From positions 1 through 14,538 of the forward strand of contig JBLHKS010000177.1 in the NCBI GenBank assembly GCA_047620505.1: DNA of 14,538 nucleotides. Direction: 5' to 3'. The notes beneath the pieces are model-generated. The model was given only the letters and a program-made list of their open reading frames with translations, did no database searches and was not told the origin of the DNA. The position numbers were made by a program, and so were the translations under genes. This document shows positions 7,089 through 14,304 of this stretch, piece by piece (the stretch's first letter is position 1; each line of letters opens with the position of its first letter). This DNA is from JBLHKS01 sp047620505. GTDB taxonomy: Bacteria; Verrucomicrobiota; Verrucomicrobiia; Verrucomicrobiales; DEV007.

Positions 7089-10000
7089 TCACTTTTTCAG
7101 GAAGATTTCGCTCTGGACAACCCATCGAACGAGGTCCGCCATTCGATAGTCGTCGATGCTCAGCTCGGAACTTTCTTCACGCAGAACCGCTAACTCGCGA
7201 TAGGTCAGCTCTCGTCCAGCGGCGTAGGTCGCGAGGTGTTTCGTGAAGCTGAAAGCCACTTGATCGATACGTTCACCAGAAAGATAAGCTTTGAGATCGC
7301 CGATCCCGCCGATCTCGGTTTTATCTGGAAGAGTTGAGCTGGCGGCGATGTTGTCCGCCTTTAGAAATCGGCCACCGGCGTCAAATTGTTCGAACGGCAG
7401 GCCCCAAGGATCGATCCCTTCGTGGCACTTGGCGCAGCCTTCCTGATTGCGATGGCGCTCGAGTTTTTCGCGCAATGTCAGGGTATGATCTTCCTCGTCG
7501 AGCGCGGGAACATTCGGCGGCGGGTCTGCGGGAGGTTCGGCGATGATTTTTCGCGCCAGCCAGGCTCCGCGTTTTACCGGATTGGACTCGCGGCCGTTCG
7601 AGAGACCGGCGAGAATTCCCGCTTGGCTTAGCAGTCCACCCAGATTTTCGTCGTCGTGGCGAATCGACGCAAAAGCGAATCCAGATTCGCTGCGTTCAGC
7701 CAGATCGTAGTAGGCGGCGACGGTTTCGTTGGCGACGATGAAATCGGATTGAATCAGGTTTCTCAACGGCAGGTTCTCGCGAATCAGATGTTCCAGAAAT
7801 CGAACCGGCTCCTCGCGAAGTTGCGTTTTCGTGTCGCGTGTCAGACGAGGGAACTTCTTTCGATCGAACTCAACGATTTCGAACTTTTCGAGGCTAAGCC
7901 ACTGCGCAGCGAACTCCTCGATGAACTGAGAAAATCGCGGGTCAGCGATCAAGCGGTCGATCTGAGAATCGAGCGAAGCGCGCAATTCGTTCTTCGCGGC
8001 GAGAGCCAGCAGCTGCTGGTCCGCTGGTGCGTTCCAGAGAAAATAAGCCAGTTTCGAGGCAAGCTCAAAGTCGTTGAGATCCTCGGCATGCGGACCGTCG
8101 CTCGATTCGATCAGGAACAGAAATTGTGGTGATGTCAGGATGACCAGGAGAGCGTCTTCGATACTCTTTTCGAAGTTCAAGCTGGAAGCGAACGAGTCCT
8201 CGTAAACGGAATGGAATGAGGTCAGTTCGGCTGGGGTAACCGGACGTCGAAATGCGCGCGTCGCGAAATTCCTGATGATCTCGCGCGGGTCGCCGCTGAC
8301 GAAAATATTGCGATGAGTTTTGGGCGGCCAGGTCTCGTAGAACGGTCCTTCGAATTCAACAGAACGGATTCGTAGGCGCGGCATTTCGCGGCCGTCGGTG
8401 AATTCGCTGCGCACGCCGATTTCGCGCAGACCCGAAATGTAGTTCACGTTGTTTTTCTCGACATCCGGGCTCGGAAAATCGGCGATTGCGCCTTCGAAAA
8501 CGAAGTCTGTCAATTCGGTTTGGCTAACGGGCCGCGGATTACCGATTCGATTGAGCGTGCTTCCGCAGTCGCGCCGCAAACCGAGATGAACGCCGAGCTG
8601 CGGGGAACGTTTTTCGAACCGCTCGAAGGCTTCCGTGTTTTTCATCGGCGCAAAGACGATGCGACCACTTTTCGTTTGTCCTGCGTAGTCAGCCAAGACT
8701 TCAAGCGGTCCTGCGGGCAGTCGAACGGCGACAAATGGCGCTCGGTCGAGGATTCCGGAAAACTGGCGATCTCCCAGTTTCAAGGTCAATTGTGATTTGC
8801 CCGCCGGAGGTGGCTGATCGAACTCGGCACCGGGCTCGACCAGCGCCTGAATTTCGGCTGCGTCGAGCGCCCGTCGGTAGATTCGAACCTCGTCGATCTC
8901 GCCAGCGTAGACGTTCGCGCCCGGAACTCGACCGATGTGCAGATCGACATTCGGGTTGTCCAGATCCGCGTCGTTGACGGTCCCGACGGCGACTTCGTAA
9001 CCGTTGTAAAAGAGGCGTGTCTGATTTTCGCCGCGCTTGACGACAGCCGCGACGTGCTGCCATTGGCCTTTGCGAATCACGCCTGGTTTCGACTGCACCG
9101 TGCCGTTTCGTTGGCCGGGATTGCTGAAGGTTTCGATTCGGAGAATTCCGTTTCCGGTTGGCATGTCAAAAACCCAGCCACGCTGTCCGTAAGGTCCGAG
9201 CGTGACGATTCCACCCTGCCGAAGCTGACTGGGCCGAATCCACGCTGCGACGCTGAATTCGCCCTGGCCTACGTTCATCGATTCTTCGCGCGGAATCACG
9301 ACAACGCCTTCCGCATTCGGCTGGATCGAAGCCGCTTTGCCGAAGGGTGAATCCGCAGGCCCGTCATCGAAATTCCAGGCACCGATTTGACCTTCATCGA
9401 GTCTAGACGCATCTGCTTTCGGACGCGGCGACAATTCTGGATAGACTTCAACCTGGTAAATTCCCGCTTGATCGATGACGACCATTTCTGGCTCTGTCAG
9501 GGTCCTGACAGTGATCCCATCGCCGATCGGCTCAGCCGTTTGGTCAAGAAGCAGGCCGTCGTCGTACTTCGCAGCTCTTACAGTGATTCGGAACTTGCCT
9601 GAATCCGGCAATTCGCGGAGCGAGACTTTGAAGTTTGCCTTGGGTCCGTAGGTGCTTTCGACCTTGAAAAGTTCGGCGCTCGGGATCGCTGGCCGGAGAA
9701 GCAGGCCGTCTGGAACGAGATCGTAGGGGTTGCCTCGCGGATATCCGGCAGAGCCGCGCATGCAGGCGAAAACGACGTGATAAATGCTGTCGTACTCGCG
9801 CCAGCCGCGCACGGTCGAGTTTCCTGCGTAGCCTTCGATGAAACGCAGTTTTGTCTGCATTCGAAACGACTCGAACGCGAAAGATTTTTCCGACGTTAGC
9901 TCAGTGACTTCGAAATCCGAGTTCGGCAGGAGACGATTCAGAGCGCCGAGAATCAGTGGATCGAGCGGATTTGTGTTGATCGCTTTTCCGAGATCCATCC

Positions 10001-10583
10001 GGAAATTCTGGATCGTCGGCTTGGCATCCACGTCGACGATGCATCGATCCAGAGCTCGCTCCGCCACTTCGAAGTACGCCTCAAGCAGTAGGGGCGAGAG
10101 GAGCATCGTTTGCTCGTTGTTCAGGAATCCGTCTTTGGAAACGGCGTCCGGCGGCAGCAACGCGGTGAAGTCCTCCTCGAGCCCTAACAAATCGCTCAAC
10201 GTGGTCTGATATTGGGCGACTGTCAGGCGGCGGATCGACCCGTTTCGTTCAGCCTCACGTGAGCGCGCTTCCACCAGCAGCTGCTGGATCCAATCCTGAA
10301 GTTCTACGCGCTCTTCGGCTGTCGGCTGAGGCTCGTCATCCGGCGGCATCACCTCGTCAGCGAGCTGTTTTTCGATCTCCTCCCAGAGCCGAAGATCCTT
10401 GTCTGCACCGAGCGCGTCGAGTCGATCGACTCGAATGCCCGACTTCATTTCGTCCGGACCGTGACAGCCGAAACAGTGCTTTTTTAGCAGCGGCTGAACC
10501 CGGCTTTCAAACGAACTTTCGGTGCCTCTCGCGGCGGATATCGCTAGAACGAGGAGCAGCGAAAGCTTCGTCAGGGCCCGCAT
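7089..10583 (-). CDS. Secreted PSCyt1-LamG-DUF1592/1588/1585 multidomain protein
   Basis: This large exported protein (1164 aa) has a Sec signal peptide (residues 1-20, LSLLLVLAISAARG). Domains in order: PSCyt1 (planctomycete cytochrome c) with haem motif CFGCH (37-41); DUF1587-like (about 117-180); a beta-rich region; a LamG/concanavalin-like domain (about 400-585, with SVAAWIRP, GQWQHVAAVV and GEIDEVRIYRRAL); DUF1595 (about 765-830, RAFRRPVTPAEL); DUF1592 (about 833-960, LASKLAYFLWNAP); DUF1588 (about 980-1070) with a second CxxCH, CAKCH (1050-1054); and DUF1585 at the C-terminus (HLATYAAGRELTYRE). These proteins are thought to be periplasmic or surface haem proteins; their substrates are unknown. 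LamG folds often bind glycans. The ATG at 10583 overlaps the M42 stop codon by one base, which implies translational coupling. Confidence 0.9.
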   Translation of the reverse strand: MRALTKLSLLLVLAISAARGTESSFESRVQPLLKKHCFGCHGPDEMKSGIRVDRLDALGADKDLRLWEEIEKQLADEVMPPDDEPQPTAEERVELQDWIQQLLVEARSREAERNGSIRRLTVAQYQTTLSDLLGLEEDFTALLPPDAVSKDGFLNNEQTMLLSPLLLEAYFEVAERALDRCIVDVDAKPTIQNFRMDLGKAINTNPLDPLILGALNRLLPNSDFEVTELTSEKSFAFESFRMQTKLRFIEGYAGNSTVRGWREYDSIYHVVFACMRGSAGYPRGNPYDLVPDGLLLRPAIPSAELFKVESTYGPKANFKVSLRELPDSGKFRITVRAAKYDDGLLLDQTAEPIGDGITVRTLTEPEMVVIDQAGIYQVEVYPELSPRPKADASRLDEGQIGAWNFDDGPADSPFGKAASIQPNAEGVVVIPREESMNVGQGEFSVAAWIRPSQLRQGGIVTLGPYGQRGWVFDMPTGNGILRIETFSNPGQRNGTVQSKPGVIRKGQWQHVAAVVKRGENQTRLFYNGYEVAVGTVNDADLDNPNVDLHIGRVPGANVYAGEIDEVRIYRRALDAAEIQALVEPGAEFDQPPPAGKSQLTLKLGDRQFSGILDRAPFVAVRLPAGPLEVLADYAGQTKSGRIVFAPMKNTEAFERFEKRSPQLGVHLGLRRDCGSTLNRIGNPRPVSQTELTDFVFEGAIADFPSPDVEKNNVNYISGLREIGVRSEFTDGREMPRLRIRSVEFEGPFYETWPPKTHRNIFVSGDPREIIRNFATRAFRRPVTPAELTSFHSVYEDSFASSLNFEKSIEDALLVILTSPQFLFLIESSDGPHAEDLNDFELASKLAYFLWNAPADQQLLALAAKNELRASLDSQIDRLIADPRFSQFIEEFAAQWLSLEKFEIVEFDRKKFPRLTRDTKTQLREEPVRFLEHLIRENLPLRNLIQSDFIVANETVAAYYDLAERSESGFAFASIRHDDENLGGLLSQAGILAGLSNGRESNPVKRGAWLARKIIAEPPADPPPNVPALDEEDHTLTLREKLERHRNQEGCAKCHEGIDPWGLPFEQFDAGGRFLKADNIAASSTLPDKTEIGGIGDLKAYLSGERIDQVAFSFTKHLATYAAGRELTYRELAVLREESSELSIDDYRMADLVRWVVQSEIFLKK
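8007..8018. repeat. CAGCAGCTGCTG palindrome, exact copy
   Basis: This copy lies in the DUF1592 part of the multidomain gene and extends to CCAGCAGCTGCTGG at 8006-8019. It is read in frame as Gln-Gln-Leu-Leu (context DQQLLAL). Confidence 0.8.
10275..10286. repeat. CAGCAGCTGCTG palindrome, exact copy
   Basis: This copy lies near the 5' end of the PSCyt1-LamG-DUF1592 gene and extends to CCAGCAGCTGCTGG at 10274-10287. It is read in frame as Gln-Gln-Leu-Leu (context IQQLLVE). Confidence 0.8.
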
Positions 10584-11665
10584 CAGATTTTGATCGCAAA
10601 ATCATCGTCTGTGCCGACTGAGTTCACAAATCCGGCGAGAAGTTGGACGGTTTGCTCGATATCGGTGTAATCGGCGACCTCGACGATCGAATGCATGTAG
10701 CGGAGCGGCAGCGAGACAAGTGCGGTCGGGATTCCGTCGCGCGTATGGTAGATTCCGTCGGCGTCAGTCCCGGTAAAACGTGAGGCGGCTTCGTGCTGAA
10801 TTGGGATTTTCGCTTTCTTCGCGACGTTGAGCAGCCGATCTACGACGAGCCGGTGATTCGCTGCGCCGTGGGTCACGGTCGGCCCTCCGCCCAGCTTCAC
10901 TTCGCCGTGTTTCACGTGCTTGATTGTGGGTGTGTCAGTCGCGTGGGTCACGTCGAGCACGATGCAGACATCGGGGTTGAGCCGGTGAGCGACCATCCTC
11001 GATCCGAGCCCGCCGATTTCTTCGTGGATGCAGTTTGCGGCGATCGTCGTTGCTTTGATTTTCGACTTCTGGCCGCTGAGTTCGCGCATGACCTCTGCGA
11101 TGATGAAGCCGCCGATCCGATTGTCGAGCGCGCGACCGACGATCCGGTTTTTCCCGAAATCCTGAGCCGAATCAGAGTAGACCATCGGAGTTCCTACTCG
11201 GACGCCGAGCTTGGCGACCTCTTCCGCGTTCGAAGCACCGACATCGACGTGGAGTTCGTGCACAAGCGGCGGTTTCTCGTCGCGATCGCGGATGTGGATC
11301 GCCGTGTTCCCGATGATTCCGGTGACGTGTCCCTTTTCGCCGAGGATCGTGACTCGGCGACCCCGCGCGACTCCGTGATCGACCCCGCCGATTCGATCGA
11401 GGTGGAGGAAGCCTTCCTTGGTGACGTGCTTGACGATGAATCCGATCTCGTCGGCATGCGCCTCTAACATGACCACAGGCGCTTTGTTTTTCTTGCCGCC
11501 CGATCCGTCTATCGATGCCCATGCGTTGCCGTAGGCGTCATTCTCGACGCGATCCGAGTGCTTTCTGTTGTAGGCGGCCCATTTTTTCTGGCCCGGAGTT
11601 TCCCATCCTGTGGGACTCGGTGTGTCGAGGAGGTCGAAAAGGAATTTCCTTGCGGCGGTTTGCAT
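10583..11665 (-). CDS. M42 family metalloaminopeptidase (FrvX/glutamyl aminopeptidase-like)
   Basis: The protein has 360 residues, normal for the family, and no signal peptide, so it is cytosolic. M42 enzymes are di-metal (Zn/Co), usually dodecameric, aminopeptidases that trim oligopeptides. The expected ligands are present: His70 (LEAHADEIGF), Asp181 (RALDNRIGG), Glu216 with the general base Glu215 (HEEIGGLG), Asp238 (LDVTHATD) and His325 (LRYMHS). The family also contains proteins named endoglucanase or cellulase M, and the aminopeptidase role is the better supported one. It is first in a probable four-gene operon and its TGA shares one base with the ATG of the next gene. A candidate promoter lies at 11720-11747. 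No Shine-Dalgarno sequence is evident before the ATG at 11665. Specificity (glutamyl, leucyl or other) cannot be read from this sequence. Confidence 0.9.
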   Translation of the reverse strand: MQTAARKFLFDLLDTPSPTGWETPGQKKWAAYNRKHSDRVENDAYGNAWASIDGSGGKKNKAPVVMLEAHADEIGFIVKHVTKEGFLHLDRIGGVDHGVARGRRVTILGEKGHVTGIIGNTAIHIRDRDEKPPLVHELHVDVGASNAEEVAKLGVRVGTPMVYSDSAQDFGKNRIVGRALDNRIGGFIIAEVMRELSGQKSKIKATTIAANCIHEEIGGLGSRMVAHRLNPDVCIVLDVTHATDTPTIKHVKHGEVKLGGGPTVTHGAANHRLVVDRLLNVAKKAKIPIQHEAASRFTGTDADGIYHTRDGIPTALVSLPLRYMHSIVEVADYTDIEQTVQLLAGFVNSVGTDDDFAIKI

Positions 11666-11719
11666 CGAGAGTCATTCACTCACGATTCAAAATGGCGCAA
11701 ATGATCTGTGCCCACGCTT

Positions 11720-11747
11720 AGATTAGAAAGAATGATTGATTTTTCAA
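11720..11747 (-). promoter_or_regulatory. Candidate promoter of the M42-DUF1592-DUF1552-5-oxoprolinase operon
   Basis: On the minus strand, TTGAAA (11747-11742) and TAATCT (11725-11720) are separated by 16 bp in a locally AT-rich stretch. Transcription would begin near 11713 and give a leader of roughly 48 nt before the M42 ATG. Confidence 0.5.
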
Positions 11748-11795
11748 ACCCCATTAATCTTCTTCTTCTAGCTGGTGACAACTGCCAATTGTAGC

Positions 11796-11833
11796 CCGAG
11801 GTTCTTCACGTTGAGGTCTTTAGCCTCGGTTTT
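11796..11833 (+). repeat. Inverted repeat CCGAGG/CCTCGG with T tract
   Basis: CCGAGG (11796-11801) pairs with CCTCGG (11824-11829), followed by TTTT (11830-11833). An additional GAGG at 11813-11816 allows an alternative short hairpin. As a terminator it would work on the plus strand, where no gene precedes it. It may instead be a small interspersed palindromic element or help end the rnc transcript. Confidence 0.4.
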
Positions 11834-11920
11834 GGTCTGTGAACAAGCGGGGCGCCGAGTGTGTGGATCCAAGGCTGAAAAGTGAATAGCGGAACTTGCG
11901 CTCACTAACATCATTAAAAA

Positions 11921-12649
11921 CTACACGTTGTTGTTCGCGTTGTTCGCCAGTTGTTCCAAGGCGTCGGCGTCCTCCCATCGGCGGATCCGAAGCGCGTCGC
12001 CAGCGGCAACAGCTTCGGCTTCTTTCTTGCTGGGACCGGAGCCGTATCCGAGCCGCAGATTTTCCCATTCGACGCAGGATTCGAACGTTTTGCAGTGGTC
12101 TGGGCCTTCCTGCGAGACGATTCGATATTTCGGGCTCGTTGCGGAGATTGATTGGAGGATTTCCTGAAGCTGGCCCTTCGGGTTAATTTCCATCGGCTCA
12201 GCGGCGACGACCTCGATTGCGGTCCGACAATGGCTGAGGAGAAACTGACGAGAGGCGGAGATTCCTCCGTCGAGATAAATCGCGCCGACAAGCGCCTCAA
12301 ATGCATCAGCGAGTGTCGAGGACCGTTTTCTGCCGCCACTGGCCTCTTCGCCTCGGCCCATCAAAAGATACTCGCCTAACTCGAATTCGATCGCGTATTC
12401 TTCAAGCGCGCGGCGCGAGACGAGGCGGGATCGAAGCTTTGTCAGGCGGCCTTCGCTGAAAGTCGGGAACATCGAGAAGAGCTCCTCGGTCAGGATCAGC
12501 TGGATCACGGCGTCGCCTAGAAATTCGAGTCGCTGATTGTCGAAATGCGGCTTCTGCGTTTCGTAAGCGAGACTGGGGTGCGTGAGTGCTTCCGCGAGAA
12601 GAAGCGAATTTCGAAACTTGTAATTGATCCTCTGCTCTAACGAAACCAT
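11921..12649 (-). CDS. rnc: Ribonuclease III
   Basis: The 242-residue cytosolic double-strand-specific endoribonuclease processes rRNA precursors and structured mRNAs. The catalytic domain (about 1-150) carries the family signature NQRLEFLGDAVIQ (38-50) with Glu42 and Asp46. The second acidic pair is Asp115 and Glu118 in LADAFEALVGAIYLDGG. A double-stranded-RNA-binding domain follows (about 155-225: NPKGQLQEILQ, GSGPSKKEAEAVAAGDAL). The length is slightly above the 226 aa of E. coli because of a short Asn-rich tail (NNANNNV). The ATG at 12649 gives the correct N-terminus but has no clear Shine-Dalgarno sequence. The gene lies 80 nt downstream of tRNA-His on the same strand. Confidence 0.96.
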   Translation of the reverse strand: MVSLEQRINYKFRNSLLLAEALTHPSLAYETQKPHFDNQRLEFLGDAVIQLILTEELFSMFPTFSEGRLTKLRSRLVSRRALEEYAIEFELGEYLLMGRGEEASGGRKRSSTLADAFEALVGAIYLDGGISASRQFLLSHCRTAIEVVAAEPMEINPKGQLQEILQSISATSPKYRIVSQEGPDHCKTFESCVEWENLRLGYGSGPSKKEAEAVAAGDALRIRRWEDADALEQLANNANNNV

Positions 12650-12693
12650 ACCGGACGAAGGGGACTGACTCTAGCCTCGCCGGGGTTTGGCGC

Positions 12694-12710
12694 AACCAGC
12701 AGCTGTTGGT
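12694..12710. repeat. Degenerate CAGCAGCTGCTG-family palindrome downstream of tRNA-His
   Basis: AACCAGCAGCTGTTGGT matches the 18-bp palindrome of 7065-7082 over 17 positions with one mismatch. It lies about 20 nt past the tRNA 3' end, in the gap between tRNA-His and rnc. Confidence 0.65.
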
Positions 12711-12729
12711 GCTCAACAAGGAGAAGAAA

Positions 12730-12806
12730 TGGGGTGACCGACGGGGCTCGAACCCGCGACAACCAGAATCACAATCTGGGACTCTACCAACTGAGCTACG
12801 GTCACC
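12730..12806 (-). tRNA. tRNA-His (anticodon GTG)
   Basis: A 77-nt cloverleaf can be drawn on the minus strand. The acceptor stem is GTGACCG/CGGTCAC, preceded by an encoded extra 5' G (position -1, at 12806) opposite discriminator C73; both are histidine identity features. The D arm has AGTTGGTAGA, the anticodon stem is CCAGA/TCTGG around the loop TTGTGAT, and the T loop is TTCGAGC. The 3' CCA is encoded (12732-12730). No variable-arm expansion or intron is seen. Confidence 0.97.
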
Positions 12807-12916
12807 ATCTTGGTAGGAGGGCGCAGAACCTAGTTGGATTGTGAACGGATTCCAGCAAAATTTTCGTTGTCGGCCAAATGATTTTGTCAGCGTCAAATCC
12901 AGAGGTTGGGCCCACG

Positions 12917-12950
12917 AAAAACCCGGTGCCCAAAAAGGACCCCGGGTTTT
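12917..12950 (-). terminator. Rho-independent terminator after the DUF1501 gene
   Basis: AAAACCCGG (12918-12926) pairs with CCGGGTTTT (12942-12950) around a 15-nt loop. On the minus strand the stem is followed by five T residues (12921-12917). It lies about 36 nt past the DUF1501 stop and separates that gene from tRNA-His. Confidence 0.8.
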
Positions 12951-12975
12951 CCGACAACTGAAAAATTGTGATCAG

Positions 12976-12989
12976 CCAGCAACTGCTCA
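12976..12989. repeat. Degenerate palindrome overlapping the DUF1501 stop codon
   Basis: CCAGCAACTGCTCA differs from the CCAGCAGCTGCTGG consensus at three positions. It covers the DUF1501 stop codon (12987-12989). Confidence 0.4.
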
Positions 12990-14249
12990 GCCGAAGAATT
13001 GCTGAATTGGCGTGCCTTCGTTTGCAACGAGGAACGGGCGGCCGTTCGGAGCAAAAGTCCGCTTGTCGCGGGGCAGTCCGAGGGCTTCGGCGATCGTCGC
13101 GTTGAAATCTTCCGGTGGGCAGGGATCTTTTTCGATGCCAATGCCGCGAGCATCGGTCGTGCCGAATGCCTGACCGCCGAGGATGCCGCCACCAGCCATC
13201 ATGCCGGAGAAAGCACGCGGGTAGTGATCTCGGCCGCCGCGAGCGTTGATCTTCGGCGTCCGTCCGAACTCGGTGGTGAGCACGATCAGCGTGGAGTCGA
13301 AGAGACCTTCCGCTTTGAGATCGTCGATCAGCGCGCCGATACCGGCGTCAATTTGACCGATCGACTGAGGTGCCCGGTTCCAGAGGTCCCCGTGCATGTC
13401 CCAGCCGCCGTTGGTCACTTTGACGAAACGAACACCGCTTCCGACGAGACGACGAGCAAGGAGCAGGCCCTGGCCGAAGCCGCCGTTTCCGTACGCATCG
13501 CGTTTCGCCTTCGTCTCTTTGGAGAGATCGAAAACACTGAGTTCATCGCCGCTAAGGAACTCGATCGTGTTGTCGTAGAACTCCTTGTAGGCTTTGACAT
13601 CGTCAGTTTCGTACTTCTTGAGAAAAGATTCGTTGAGGCCGGCGAGAGCGTCCATCCGAGTTTCGAATCGGCCTTCTGGAACCGGAGGTTTGCTGTTTGG
13701 CAGTCCGCCGGACGCGTTGCCGATCGGCAGCGGCGAGTAAGCCGGGCCGAGAAATCCGCCGTTGGGCTGAGCACCACCGCCAATGTAAACGGTGTCCGGA
13801 ATTTGAGGGTGCTGTTTACCGAGAAGCTTTTGTGCCCAAGCTCCCATGTTCGGGTGCTTCATCGAGGCGCTTTCATTGAAGCCGGTCTGCATCCAGTAAG
13901 ATCCAGCCCCGTGGGAACCGGTCTTCTGAGTAAAGCCACGAATCAGAGCAACGTCGTTGAATCGCTCTGCGACTTTCGGCATGTAACCGGAAATCTTGAT
14001 TCCCGGGACGCCGGTTTCGATCGCCGGAGTCTGGCCCTGCGTGTCGGCACCCGGTTTCGGATCGAAAGTGTCGAGGTGGGTCATTCCGCCAGCCATGTAG
14101 AGGTAAATCACATGTTTGGCTTTGCCGGCTCCAGCAGCGACGAGGCTATTCGCGGCAGGCAACAAGCTGAGGCCGAGCGCGGTTTTTGCGGTGCGTTCCG
14201 CAAACGCGCGACGCGAGAGCGGATCCATTTTCTTCAGTTGGTCTTTCAT
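12987..14249 (-). CDS. DUF1501 family secreted protein with Tat signal
   Basis: The protein has 420 residues from the ATG at 14249. The twin-arginine motif SRRAFAERT (12-20) and hydrophobic TALGLSLLPAA indicate Tat export. DUF1501 is a sulfatase/alkaline-phosphatase-superfamily-like family that is very abundant in planctomycetes and Verrucomicrobia. Typical stretches are HVIYLYMAGGMTHLDTFDPK (46-65), NGGWDMHG (280-287), TTEFGRTP (325-332) and GRDHYP (339-344). The Asp and His residues within them are plausible metal ligands, though family activity is not firmly established. An upstream in-frame ATG at 14507 would overlap the preceding gene and gives a low-complexity extension, so it is rejected. 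A second ATG at 14228 is possible. The gene follows the DUF1553-type gene by 55 nt, its usual partner, and ends at a clear terminator. Confidence 0.92.
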   Translation of the reverse strand: MKDQLKKMDPLSRRAFAERTAKTALGLSLLPAANSLVAAGAGKAKHVIYLYMAGGMTHLDTFDPKPGADTQGQTPAIETGVPGIKISGYMPKVAERFNDVALIRGFTQKTGSHGAGSYWMQTGFNESASMKHPNMGAWAQKLLGKQHPQIPDTVYIGGGAQPNGGFLGPAYSPLPIGNASGGLPNSKPPVPEGRFETRMDALAGLNESFLKKYETDDVKAYKEFYDNTIEFLSGDELSVFDLSKETKAKRDAYGNGGFGQGLLLARRLVGSGVRFVKVTNGGWDMHGDLWNRAPQSIGQIDAGIGALIDDLKAEGLFDSTLIVLTTEFGRTPKINARGGRDHYPRAFSGMMAGGGILGGQAFGTTDARGIGIEKDPCPPEDFNATIAEALGLPRDKRTFAPNGRPFLVANEGTPIQQFFG

Positions 14250-14304
14250 TGGTCGAAGTAGTGAGATTGGTTTGGTAAAAAGCGAATTTGGAAATAGATC
14301 AAGA

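Larger units (their letters stand above)
11666..11920. other. Intergenic region between rnc and the M42 operon
   Basis: This gap holds the candidate operon promoter (11720-11747) and an inverted repeat (11796-11833), both annotated separately. A 48-codon open frame on the minus strand (11914-11768) begins 6 nt after the rnc stop. It runs straight through the inverted repeat and has no recognisable protein character, so it is not annotated as a gene. Confidence 0.6.

Noticed and set aside
7053..7125. Longer DUF1552 start at 7125
   Set aside because: It overlaps the upstream gene, translates the palindrome as Pro-Ala-Ala-Ala and moves the Tat motif away from the N-terminus.
11768..11914. 48-codon open frame just after rnc on the minus strand
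   Set aside because: It starts 6 nt after the rnc stop, but it runs through the inverted repeat and has no hydrophobic pattern or known motif. Conservation with synonymous changes in relatives would revive it.
12999..14261. 420-codon open frame on the plus strand, antisense to the DUF1501 gene
   Set aside because: It is a long shadow frame caused by GC-rich codon use. The DUF1501 protein on the other strand is unmistakable.
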